NCBI RefSeq assembly: GCF_963977235.1
Contig: NZ_CAXBOD010000003.1
Coordinates: 172,377-236,376 of the forward strand
Direction: 5' to 3'
Source of the DNA: Albimonas sp963977235
GTDB taxonomy: Bacteria; Pseudomonadota; Alphaproteobacteria; Rhodobacterales; Rhodobacteraceae
DNA length: 64,000 nt
The notes under the pieces are model-generated. The model did not search any database and was not told the DNA's origin. It saw nothing but the letters and a program-made list of their open reading frames with translations. The position numbers and the translations under genes were made by a program. Every line of letters begins with the position of its first letter. The stretch's first letter is position 1. Of this stretch, positions 19,870 to 28,223 are shown piece after piece.

Positions 19870-20067
19870 TCAGCGTCCGAAGCCGGGGAAGCCCGGCAGG
19901 ACCTGCGGCCCGAGGCGCGAGACTTCCGACTGGTTCGCGTCCCACACGTCAAGATAGCGCGACGCCGCGCGATCCGGAGCCCCGCCCGTCGCGTCCTGCG
20001 CCGCGCGCCCCTGCCCCGCGTGCGGCCCCGTGCGGTGGGCCTGCGGGCCTGCGCCATCGCCGTCCAT
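19870..20067 (-). CDS. Small hypothetical protein upstream of the phaC-type gene
   Basis: This open frame of 65 residues starts at ATG 20065-20067 and ends 70 bases before the chosen phaC-type start. The first half is Gly/His/Arg-rich and disordered. The second half (RYLDVWDANQSEVSRLGP) looks like a short amphipathic helix such as occurs in PHA-associated proteins. No strong ribosome-binding site is present. It may be real, or part of a longer phaC leader region. Confidence 0.4.
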   Translation of the reverse strand: MDGDGAGPQAHRTGPHAGQGRAAQDATGGAPDRAASRYLDVWDANQSEVSRLGPQVLPGFPGFGR

Positions 20068-20426
20068 CTCCCTGCGCGCCACGGTCGACTCCCAACCTCC
20101 GAGCGCGATCAGCCTAGCGGGCGCGCGCCACGGCCACAACGCGCCGCGGCGCCGAACCGCGGGCGCCGCGACGCCGAAGCGCAACCGCTGGGCGCGGCCG
20201 CAGGTTCACGCAGCGGATGACACGACTTGCGCAACGCTCGCGCCAGGCGTGCGGAAACGACTCCGGGACCGGCGGGCCGGTCGTCGCCATTCCCGCTTCG
20301 CGCCTGCGGAAATGGCGTTTGCGGCGCCGCGCCAAGCGCGATAGGGTCGCGCACTATTCATGCGCCGGTCTGCAGGACTCTCCACCGACGGAGACCGCGG
20401 CGACGGCGGAGCGGGAGGGTTGCGGT
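20068..20426. promoter_or_regulatory. Divergent control region between the phaC-type gene and phaR
   Basis: No gene was recognised here. The palindrome TTGCGCAA lies at 20227-20234 and is the same half-site pair as in the phaA upstream dyad without the spacer, so it may be a PhaR autoregulatory site. GGAGG at 20413-20417 serves phaR. Confidence 0.4.
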
Positions 20427-21038
20427 TTGGCGAAAGACATGCCGAAGGGCGACACGCCGATCACCATCAAGAAATACGCCAACCGGCGTCTCTACAACAC
20501 GGCCAAGAGCAGCTACGTCACGCTCGATCACCTGGCCCAGATGGTGCGCGACGGGCAGGACTTCGTCGTCTACGACGCCAAGACCGGAGATGACATCACC
20601 CGTTCGGTGCTGACCCAGATCATCTTCGAGGAAGAGGCGAAGGGGCAGAACATGCTGCCGATCAGCTTCCTGCGGCAGCTGATCCGGCTTTACGGCGACA
20701 CGCTGCAGGGCGTGGTTCCGGGGTATCTGGAGGCCTCGATGGAGACCTTCACCCGCAACCAGGAGCAGCTTCGCGAGCAGGTGACCGCGGCGTTCGGCGC
20801 CAATCCGGCGCTGTCCAACTTCGAGACGATGGCCAAGTCGAACATGGAGTTCTTCGAGAACGCCATGCGGATGTTCGCGCCCTTTGCGGCCGGGCGCCCC
20901 GGCGACGCGCCCAAACCGCCCCAGGCGCCGGTCGAGCCGCCGGTGCCGCGCACGACCGGCGACCTCGCCTCGCTCAAGGAGCAGCTCGAGGCGATGCAGG
21001 AGCGGCTCGACGCGCTGGCCCGCGACAAGGGCGAGTAG
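20427..21038 (+). CDS. phaR: Polyhydroxyalkanoate synthesis regulator PhaR
   Basis: This 203-residue DNA- and PHB-binding repressor has the N-terminal PHB/PHA accumulation regulator domain ITIKKYANRRLYNT, then VYDAKTGDDITRSVLTQII and the PHB-binding region with PISFLRQLIRLYGDTLQ. The C-terminus is a Pro-rich linker followed by a short coiled coil (LKEQLEAMQERLDAL). TTG at 20427 is preferred because GGAGGG lies 8 bases before it; ATG 20439 would be 20 bases from the ribosome-binding site. It is divergent from the phaC-type gene. Confidence 0.94.
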   Translation: MAKDMPKGDTPITIKKYANRRLYNTAKSSYVTLDHLAQMVRDGQDFVVYDAKTGDDITRSVLTQIIFEEEAKGQNMLPISFLRQLIRLYGDTLQGVVPGYLEASMETFTRNQEQLREQVTAAFGANPALSNFETMAKSNMEFFENAMRMFAPFAAGRPGDAPKPPQAPVEPPVPRTTGDLASLKEQLEAMQERLDALARDKGE

Positions 21039-21049
21039 GACGGCCGGGC

Positions 21050-21076
21050 GCCCGCCCGGTTCGGAGTCTGGCGGGC
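21050..21076. terminator. Possible hairpin after phaR
   Basis: GCCCGCC (21050-21056) can pair with GGCGGGC (21070-21076) just after the phaR stop, in the 297-base gap before the convergent EAL gene. The stem is short and has no T-tract. Nothing else was recognised in this gap. Confidence 0.3.
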
Positions 21077-21335
21077 GGGCCCTCGGGCTCGCCCGGTGTC
21101 GTTCCGGAGCCGCGGGCGTGCTCCGACCTGCCTTCAAGGAGCCGGCGGCGGGCCTCTGCCCGTCCGAAAGGCCGGCCGGCGATTTAGCGTCAGCCTGTGG
21201 CGAATCCCCTCTCACAGCGCCTCCCCCCTTGCGAACGCGGGTTTCGGCGGCCGCGAGGGGGCCCGCACTCAGGCTGCCGCGGCCGGCCGACGTGTCGCCC
21301 GGCCTGGCGAGTCGACCCCTAGACCCGACCGGCCA

Positions 21336-22064
21336 TCAGGCGGCCTCGCAGACCGGTTCGCCGGTCAGGCGGCCCTGCAGGGCGTCGACCCCCAGCGAGG
21401 CGAGGCGGCGGGCGTCGGGGCGCCGCTCGACCCCCTCGGCGACCGTCAGCGCCTCGAAATCGGCGGCGAGCGCCACGGCTTCGGCCACGCGGGCGTCGTC
21501 GTCGCACAGGCTCGCGTCCAGCTTCAGGATGTCGGGGCGCAGCGCCCGCGCGGTCTCGGCGTCCGCGTGACCGGCCCCGAAATCGTCGAGCGCGAACGAC
21601 GCGCCGCGAGCCGCGATCCGGTCGCGGAAGACCAGCGCCGCGGCGGGATCGGCGCGCGCGGTCTCGGTCAGTTCGACGATCAGGCGGCGCGCGACGTCGG
21701 CGTCGGCCTCGGCGGCCGCATCCAGCAGCAGGCCCCAGCGGCGGTCGCCCACCGTCGTCGCCGACACGTTCACCGAAATCCTCGCGCCTCGGTCCCGGCG
21801 CAGCAGGCCCAGCGCCAGCGCCAGCGCCGCGCGGTCCAGCGCCGGGGCCAGGCCCTGACGCTCCAGCGTCTCGGCGAAGCGGGCGGCCGACAGCAGGGCG
21901 CCGTCCGGCGTCTCGACCCGCGCCAGCGCCTCGTGGAAGCACAAAAGGTCGGGACGGAGCGCCGGGCGCACCGGCTGCAGCGCCAGCCGCAGGCGCCCCG
22001 CGCTGAGCGCAGCGGCGGCCACCGCCGCGTCGCGAGCCGGATCGGGCGCCGGCTGAGCGGCCAT
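21336..22064 (-). CDS. Stand-alone EAL-domain protein (c-di-GMP phosphodiesterase candidate)
   Basis: This 242-residue protein consists only of an EAL domain. Key positions are visible in order: FHEALAR (EAL motif), SVNVSA (metal-binding Asn), VELTET, LDDFGAG (DDFG-type metal site), LKLDASL, VAEGVE, and LQGRLTGEPV at the end. All the usual metal ligands appear to be kept, so hydrolysis of c-di-GMP is possible, although there is no attached sensor or GGDEF domain. It is convergent with phaR and divergent from tag. Confidence 0.85.
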   Translation of the reverse strand: MAAQPAPDPARDAAVAAAALSAGRLRLALQPVRPALRPDLLCFHEALARVETPDGALLSAARFAETLERQGLAPALDRAALALALGLLRRDRGARISVNVSATTVGDRRWGLLLDAAAEADADVARRLIVELTETARADPAAALVFRDRIAARGASFALDDFGAGHADAETARALRPDILKLDASLCDDDARVAEAVALAADFEALTVAEGVERRPDARRLASLGVDALQGRLTGEPVCEAA

Positions 22065-22284
22065 CGCCTCGCCCGAACCCTTGCCCGTGTGTCGCGGCGT
22101 TCCACGGCCCCGCGGGTCACGTCGCCGCCCCCCGGCCGGCGGCCTTCCGGGCGCGCCGTCGCGATGTCGATCCGCCATTCCGGATCCTCCCCTGCCCGGC
22201 CGTCGCATGCCCCAGCGTGTTCTGGCGGCCGGCTGAATCATGTTCTACTTTTGTCCCGATTCGAGTCAAGCGGGAGTTCGCCTT

Positions 22285-22854
22285 ATGGTTGATCGCTGCC
22301 CCTGGTGCGGGACCGACCCGCTCTATGTCGCCTATCACGACACCGAATGGGGCGTGCCGGAACGCGACGGCCGCGCCCTCTACGAAAAGCTGATGCTGGA
22401 CGGGTTCCAGGCCGGGCTCGCCTGGATCACCATCCTGCGCAAGCGCGACGCCTTCCGCGCCCGTTTCGAGGGATTCGAGCCCCACCGCCTGGCCCGCTGG
22501 GGCGAGGCCGAGGTGACCGCCGCCCTCGCCGACGCCGGCATCGTGCGCCACCGGGGCAAGATCGAGGCCGCCATCGGCAACGCCCGCGCCTGGCTGGACA
22601 TCGAGGCCGACCAGGGGTTCTCGCGCTTCCTGTGGGACTATGTCGACGGCCGCCCCCTGCAGAACGACTTCGCCTCGATGGGCGAGGTGCCGGCCGAGAC
22701 CCCCCTCTCGCGCGAGGTCTCCAAGGCCCTGAAGGCGAAGGGCTTCCGCTTCTGCGGACCGACCATCGTCTACGCCTTCATGCAGGCGACGGGTCTGGTG
22801 AACGACCACCTGACCGACTGCCCCCGTCACAAGGCCGTGGCCGCGATGGGCTGA
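22285..22854 (+). CDS. tag: DNA-3-methyladenine glycosylase I
   Basis: This 189-residue base-excision repair enzyme removes 3-methyladenine from alkylated DNA. It begins with the zinc-binding CPWCGTDPLYVAYHDTEWG and continues with the helix-hairpin-helix region GFQAGLAWITILRKR. The C-terminus FCGPTIVYAFMQATGLVNDH carries the remaining zinc ligands (CPRH). The length is typical. Confidence 0.95.
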   Translation: MVDRCPWCGTDPLYVAYHDTEWGVPERDGRALYEKLMLDGFQAGLAWITILRKRDAFRARFEGFEPHRLARWGEAEVTAALADAGIVRHRGKIEAAIGNARAWLDIEADQGFSRFLWDYVDGRPLQNDFASMGEVPAETPLSREVSKALKAKGFRFCGPTIVYAFMQATGLVNDHLTDCPRHKAVAAMG

Positions 22855-22921
22855 GGCGGTTTCGCCCCTTCGCCCGCCGCGCGCGGGTGCTATCGTGCCC
22901 GCCAAGGACAGGAGGGGCCCC

Positions 22922-24595
22922 ATGGACGCCTATTTCGACATCGACGTCTACTCGCGCACGGTCTCGACGACCTCGGCCGAGGCGCAGCTGTGGTTCGACC
23001 GGGGCCTCGTGTGGACCTACGGCTACAGCCACGAGGAGGCGGCCGAGTGCTTCCGCAAGGCGCTGGCCGCCGACCCCGACTGCGCGATGGCCTGGTGGGG
23101 CCTCGCCTACGCGCTGGGCCCCAACTACAACATGCCCTGGGCGAAGATGGACGCCACGATGCGCGCCGCCCGCTTGGCCGAGGCCCATGACGCGACGCAG
23201 CGGGCGCTGGCCCTGCGCGGCGGCCTGACCCCGCCCGAGCGCGCCCTGGTCGAGGCTCTGCCCGCCCGCTATCCCCGGCGCGAGCCGCCCCACGGGGACC
23301 CGCAGCCGGACCTGCGCCCCTGGAACGACGCCTTCGCCGAGGCGATGCGCGCGGCCCACGCCGCCCTGCCCGACGACCTGGAAATCACGACGGTCTTCGT
23401 CGAGGCGATCATGAACCGCACGCCCTGGAAGATGTGGGATCTCGCCTCGGGCGAGCCGGCCCCGCGCTCCGGCGCGCTCGAGGCGCAGGCGGTGCTGGAG
23501 CGCGCCTTCGACGCGCAGCCCGAAGCCTGGGCGCATCCGGGCGCCCTGCACCTCTATGTTCACCTGATGGAGATGTCGGCGACCCCCGAGCGCGCCCTCA
23601 AGCAGGGCGACCGGCTGCGCGAGCTGGTTCCCGACGCCGGCCACCTGATCCACATGCCGACCCATATCGACGTGCTGTGCGGTCACTATCGCGACGTGCT
23701 GCACTGGAACCTGAAGGCGATCGAGCGGGATCGGCTGTATTACGAGCGGCTCGGCCCCTACAACATCTACGCCGGCTACCGGCTGCACAATTACCACTTC
23801 GCCATCTACGGGGCGATGTTCCTGGGCCAGATGCAGCCCGCGCTCGACGCCTGCGCCGAGATGGTCGCGATCACGCCGTCAGACCTGCTCGACATCCCCT
23901 CGCCGCCGATGGCCGACTATTTCGAGAGCTATCTCGGGATGCGCCCCCACATCCTGGTCCGCTTCGGCCGCTGGGCCGAGATCGTCGCCGAGCCGATGCC
24001 CGAGGATCCCGACACCTGGCGCAACCTCACCGCCCTGTGGCGCTACGCCAAGGGCGTGGCCCACGCGGCGCTGGGCGAGGTCGCGGCGGCCGAACGCGAG
24101 CAGGCGCTGTTCGTCGAGGCCAAGGCCCGGGTTCCCGCCTCGCGCCTGCTGCACAACAACCGCTGCGTCGACCTGCTGGCGATCGCCGAGGCGATGCTGG
24201 AGGGCGAGATCGAGTATCGCAAAGGCAACTACGACGCCGCCTTCGCCGCCCTGCGCCTGTCGGTGGAGCGGGACGACTCGCTGCCCTACGACGAGCCCTG
24301 GGGCTGGATGCAGCCCGCCCGCCACGCGCTGGGCGCCCTGCTGCTGGAGCAGGGCCGGGTCGAGGAGGCCGAGGCCGCCTACCGCGAGGACCTGGGCCTG
24401 GGCCGCAGGCTCAGCCGCGCCTGCGTGCATCCCGACAACGTCTGGAGCCTGCGCGGACTGATGCAGTGCCTCGAGGCGCGCGGGGCCGCCGACACCGCCG
24501 AGGGCCTCCTGATCCGCCAGCGTCTGGACCTCGCCGCGGCCAGGGCCGACGTGCCGGTCAACGCCTCGTGCTTCTGCGCCCGCGCGGCGGCCTGA
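22922..24595 (+). CDS. TPR-repeat protein of unknown role
   Basis: This 557-residue predicted cytoplasmic protein is built of tetratricopeptide-like helical pairs. The first repeat is clear (HEEAAECFRKALAADPDCAMAWWGLA, near residues 38-63); further repeats lie near residues 200-260 and 420-490. A conserved HMPTHIDVLCGHYRDVLHWN segment is in the middle. No catalytic domain was recognised. The ATG follows AGGAGGGGCCCC. It starts 67 bases after tag on the same strand. Confidence 0.85.
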   Translation: MDAYFDIDVYSRTVSTTSAEAQLWFDRGLVWTYGYSHEEAAECFRKALAADPDCAMAWWGLAYALGPNYNMPWAKMDATMRAARLAEAHDATQRALALRGGLTPPERALVEALPARYPRREPPHGDPQPDLRPWNDAFAEAMRAAHAALPDDLEITTVFVEAIMNRTPWKMWDLASGEPAPRSGALEAQAVLERAFDAQPEAWAHPGALHLYVHLMEMSATPERALKQGDRLRELVPDAGHLIHMPTHIDVLCGHYRDVLHWNLKAIERDRLYYERLGPYNIYAGYRLHNYHFAIYGAMFLGQMQPALDACAEMVAITPSDLLDIPSPPMADYFESYLGMRPHILVRFGRWAEIVAEPMPEDPDTWRNLTALWRYAKGVAHAALGEVAAAEREQALFVEAKARVPASRLLHNNRCVDLLAIAEAMLEGEIEYRKGNYDAAFAALRLSVERDDSLPYDEPWGWMQPARHALGALLLEQGRVEEAEAAYREDLGLGRRLSRACVHPDNVWSLRGLMQCLEARGAADTAEGLLIRQRLDLAAARADVPVNASCFCARAAA

Positions 24596-24601
24596 ACGCG
24601 G

Positions 24602-24639
24602 CGGCGGTCCGTCTGCGCGGCGGCGGTCCGTCTGCGCGG
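24602..24639. repeat. 19-bp tandem duplication
   Basis: Two perfect copies of a 19-base unit (CGGCGGTCCGTCTGCGCGG) lie directly after the TPR gene, followed by the start of a third copy. The remaining 94 bases before mscS hold an AT-richer stretch that may contain its promoter. Confidence 0.8.
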
Positions 24640-24733
24640 CGGAAAAGGTTGCGGCGCGCGACGCCGTAAGGTCAAAATTCCCCCTGTCGGCGAGTGCCGG
24701 ACCTGCCATATCGCGAGAGAGGGGTTTTTCGCC

Positions 24734-26134
24734 GTGACGCACGGATTTTTCGCCGCCGCCGGGCGCGTCTCGCGGCTTCGCCCGGCGCTGCTCGCGCTGC
24801 TGGCCGCCGCACTGCTTCTGGCCGCGCCCGCCGGCCCCCGCGCCCAGGACGCCGAGGAGGCCCCCGCGGTCCCCGCCGCGGTGCTGGCGCCCGACGTTCC
24901 GCTCGAGACGCTGGTGCTGCGCCTGCTGCCGCTGACCGAGGCCGAGCTCGCCGCCGCCGCCGCCACCTGGCAGACCCAGGTCCAGGCCAAGACCGCCGAG
25001 GCTTCGGAGGCCCAGATCGCCGTGGTCGAGGGCGCCGACCCCGAGACCGTGCGCCTCTCGGAGCTGAAGGCCGAGCGCAAGGCCCTGTTCGACCGCTACG
25101 CCGCGGTCATCGACGCCTGGGAAAAGAAGGGCGGCGACCCCGACGCGATCCAGAAGCTGCGCGACTACCGCACCGCGATCCTGGTCGACGAGACCCGGAC
25201 CGCCACCCCCGAGATGCTGGCCCGCGAGGCGCTGGACTGGCTGCTGGCCGCCGACGGCGGGCTCGAGGTCGCCAAGGACGTGGCGGTGATCGTCGCCGCC
25301 TTCGCGGCGCTGGTGATCGTGGCCCGCTTCGTGCGCGGGCTGGTGCGGCGCTGGATCGGGCGGGTGCCGAACCTCTCGAAGCTGATGCAGGCCTTCATCG
25401 TGGTGGCGATGTACTGGGTGGTGATGGCCATCGGCCTGATGGTGGTGCTCTCGGCGCTGGGGGTCGACATCTCGCCGGTCTTCGCGCTGATCGGCGGCGC
25501 CTCCTTCATCCTGGCCTTCGCGCTGCAGAGCACGCTGGGCAACCTCGCCGCCGGCCTGATGATCATGATCAACCGTCCCTTCGACGAGGGCGACTACGTC
25601 GACGTCGGCGGGGTGGCGGGCACGGTGCGCTCGGTCTCGATCATGTCGACGACGGTGGTCACGCCCGACAACCAGGTGATCGTGATCCCCAACTCCAACG
25701 TCTGGGGCAACGTGATCACCAACGTCACCATCTCGCCGACCCGGCGCGTGGACCTGACCTTCGGCATCGCCTACGAGGATTCGATCGAGAAGGCGCAGGG
25801 CGTGCTCGAGCGGGTGGTCGCCGCCCATCCCCTGGTGATGGACGAGCCCGCCCCGGTGATCCGGGTGGGGGCGCTGGGCGCGAGCTCGGTCGACTTCATC
25901 GTCCGGCCCTGGGTGAAGGGGGCCGACTACTGGACCGTCTACTGGGACCTGACCCGCCAGGTGAAGGAGGCGTTCGACGCCGCCGGCATCTCGATTCCCT
26001 ATCCCCAGCAGGACCTGCATGTGAAGAGCGCCGCCGCCCCGGCCGCGGTCCCCGGCATGATCTCGCCCCCCTCGCAACGCAAGGGCGCTCTGACCGACGC
26101 CCCCGCCGAGGACGGCGACGCCGAAACCACCTGA
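24734..26134 (+). CDS. Small-conductance mechanosensitive channel, MscS family
   Basis: This 466-residue inner-membrane channel would release solutes on hypo-osmotic shock. It has a signal peptide (residues 1-38), a periplasmic helical domain up to about residue 175, transmembrane segments near 180-200, 218-240 and the pore helix near 248-275 (SFILAFALQSTLGNLAAG). The MscS beta domain follows (INRPFDEGDYVDVGGVAGTV; VVTPDNQVIVIPNS). A 35-residue disordered tail ends it. The GTG start at 24734 has GAGAGAGGGG upstream. Confidence 0.92.
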   Translation: MTHGFFAAAGRVSRLRPALLALLAAALLLAAPAGPRAQDAEEAPAVPAAVLAPDVPLETLVLRLLPLTEAELAAAAATWQTQVQAKTAEASEAQIAVVEGADPETVRLSELKAERKALFDRYAAVIDAWEKKGGDPDAIQKLRDYRTAILVDETRTATPEMLAREALDWLLAADGGLEVAKDVAVIVAAFAALVIVARFVRGLVRRWIGRVPNLSKLMQAFIVVAMYWVVMAIGLMVVLSALGVDISPVFALIGGASFILAFALQSTLGNLAAGLMIMINRPFDEGDYVDVGGVAGTVRSVSIMSTTVVTPDNQVIVIPNSNVWGNVITNVTISPTRRVDLTFGIAYEDSIEKAQGVLERVVAAHPLVMDEPAPVIRVGALGASSVDFIVRPWVKGADYWTVYWDLTRQVKEAFDAAGISIPYPQQDLHVKSAAAPAAVPGMISPPSQRKGALTDAPAEDGDAETT

Positions 26135-26146
26135 CGCCCCGCCCCG

Positions 26147-26177
26147 CCCCGGGGCCGGGTCCGGCCCGGCCCCGGGG
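26147..26177. terminator. Bidirectional terminator hairpin
   Basis: There is a perfect 13-bp stem (26147-26159 with 26165-26177) with loop TCCGG, 12 bases after the mscS stop, between the convergent mscS and SLC13-type genes. No T-tract is present on either side. The rest of the 229-base gap shows nothing else. Confidence 0.65.
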
Positions 26178-26363
26178 ACCGCGCGGAATGCCCTCGTGCG
26201 CCGGCTCGTCTGGCGGCGCCCTCCCCCGCATCCCGGGGCGGGGGGCCGGAGCCGGGCGAAGGCGCGGGCGGGAAGGACTGAAGCGGGGCGGCGGCCTCGC
26301 TGCGCCGGCCTTGCGGACATGGTCGCCCGCGCGGCTGTCTAGGGGACGCGCCGCCGGCCGCGC

Positions 26364-28097
26364 CTAGATCCACACCACCAGGATCGAGACCCAGGCCGCG
26401 GCCGCCGAGGCCAGCAGGACCGGCCAGCCGGTGCGGGGACAGTCGGCGAAGCGATAGCCTCCCAGGCCCAGCGCCAGCGTGTTGTTGTGGTGGCCGAAGG
26501 GCGTCAGGAAATCCAGCGAGGCGCCGACCGCGAGCGCGATCAGGAACGCCTCGGGCGGGGTCTGCGCGACATGGGCGAGCTCGACCGCGACGGGCGCCAG
26601 CGCGACCACCAGCGCGGCGTTGTTGACCAGCGGCGTCAGCGCGATCGCCAGCAGCAGCATCGCCCCGATCGAGAGGGCCGGCGTCGCCGGCGGCAGGAGC
26701 GCGGCGATCCCGCCCGCAAGGCTCGCCGCGGCGCCGGTGGCCGCGATCGCCTCGCCCAGCGGGATCATCGCGGCGAGCATCACGATCACCCCCCAGTCGA
26801 GCGCGGCGAGCCCCGCGCGCAGCCGCAACGCCCCGCCCAGCGCCAGCGCCAGGGCGACGGCGCCGAACACCGCCGCGGGCTCGGCCAGCCCGAACCCCGT
26901 CGCAAGCACGCCCAGCGCGAAGGCGGCCAGCGGCCAGAGCGGCGGCAGGGGGCCGACCTCGGCCTCCTCGGCGGCCAGCAGCGGCGCGTCGAGGTCGCGC
27001 AGCGCCCGGCGCAGGGCCTCAGGCGGCCCCTCGAGGTGCAGGACGTCGCCCACCGCCAGGCGCAGATCGGCAAGCCACCCCTCCAGCCGGCGCGGACGCT
27101 GGCCGAGGCCGACCGCGACCAGCCGCGCGCCCGCATCCTCGACAAAGGCGAGCGCCCCGACGGGCGAGCCGACCAGCGGCGAGGCGGGCGAGATCACCGC
27201 CCGCACCGGCTCGGAGCCGCGCGCGGGGGGCGGGAGGGCGAGGGCCGCGTCCCCCTCGGCCAGCAGCCGGTCGAGGCGCTCGAAGTCCGTCTCGACCAGG
27301 AGCACGTCCCCCGGCTCGATCGCGGTGCGCGGCCACAGGGGCGAGAGCGCGCGGCCCTCGCGGCGCAGGGCCCGGACCTCGAAGCGCGCGGCCAGCTCGC
27401 CCAGCGTGCGGCCGGCGAGCGCCGAGCCCGGGGGCGCGGTCAGCTCGGCGGCGACGGGGCGGTCCGCGGTTTCGGCCGGGGCGTCAGCCTCGTCGTCGAG
27501 CGCCCGCGGCGCCCAGAGCAGCAGCGCCGCGAGCCCCGCCAGCGCCGCCGGCACGCCCACCCAGGCGAAGTCGAGAAAGCCGAAGCCGGTTCCCGTGGCC
27601 GCGGCCAGCGCGTCGCTCGCCAGCAGGTTGGGCGGGGTGCCGATCAGCGTGCACAGCCCGCCCAGGAGGGTTGCGTAGGAGAGCGGGATCAGGATCGCCC
27701 GCGGCGTCGAGCGGGCCCGGCGCGCGGCGGCATGGGCCACCGGCAGCATCAGCGCGAAGGCCCCCACGTTGTTCATCGCGCTCGAGAGCGCGGCGGCCAG
27801 CGCCACCAGCCCCGCCCGCGCCCGCGAGGGCCCCTCGAGCCGCGCCAGCAGCCGGTCGGCCAGCGCCTCGAGCAGGCGCGCGCGGGAGAGGACGCGCACG
27901 ATCAGCAGGATCTCGACCACCGTGACCACCGCCGGGTTGGCGAACCCCGAGAACAGGCGGTCGAGCGGCACCAGCCCGAGGCCCGCGCCGAGCGCCAGCC
28001 CCGTCAGCGCCACGAGCTCGATCCGGAAGCGCCCCGAGGCGAAGGCCGCCAGCAGCCCGCCGAGCAGGCACAGGATCGCGATCTGGTCGGAAGTCAT
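26364..28097 (-). CDS. SLC13/DASS-type permease with central RCK_C domains
   Basis: This 577-residue inner-membrane transporter has hydrophobic helices in residues 1-195 and 370-577. Between them is a soluble insert with two TrkA-C-like domains (LAGRTLGELAARFEVRALRR; PGDVLLVETDFERLDRLL). Typical transporter motifs are SSAMNNVGAFALMLPV and CTLIGTPPNLLASDAL, and near the end PFGHHNNTLALG. Family members carry dicarboxylates, sulfate or other anions. The gene is two genes from the cys operon, so sulfate is possible but not shown. Confidence 0.88.
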   Translation of the reverse strand: MTSDQIAILCLLGGLLAAFASGRFRIELVALTGLALGAGLGLVPLDRLFSGFANPAVVTVVEILLIVRVLSRARLLEALADRLLARLEGPSRARAGLVALAAALSSAMNNVGAFALMLPVAHAAARRARSTPRAILIPLSYATLLGGLCTLIGTPPNLLASDALAAATGTGFGFLDFAWVGVPAALAGLAALLLWAPRALDDEADAPAETADRPVAAELTAPPGSALAGRTLGELAARFEVRALRREGRALSPLWPRTAIEPGDVLLVETDFERLDRLLAEGDAALALPPPARGSEPVRAVISPASPLVGSPVGALAFVEDAGARLVAVGLGQRPRRLEGWLADLRLAVGDVLHLEGPPEALRRALRDLDAPLLAAEEAEVGPLPPLWPLAAFALGVLATGFGLAEPAAVFGAVALALALGGALRLRAGLAALDWGVIVMLAAMIPLGEAIAATGAAASLAGGIAALLPPATPALSIGAMLLLAIALTPLVNNAALVVALAPVAVELAHVAQTPPEAFLIALAVGASLDFLTPFGHHNNTLALGLGGYRFADCPRTGWPVLLASAAAAWVSILVVWI

Positions 28098-28223
28098 CGG
28101 GGGGGCCTCGGCCGCGCCGGCCCGGGTCCGGGACGGTCCGGGAGAGGGCGGGCGCAGCGAAGCATGGAAGCCGGTCCGGGGGAAGGGCCCCGCGCATGCG
28201 CCCTCCCCCCTCGGCCGCGACGC

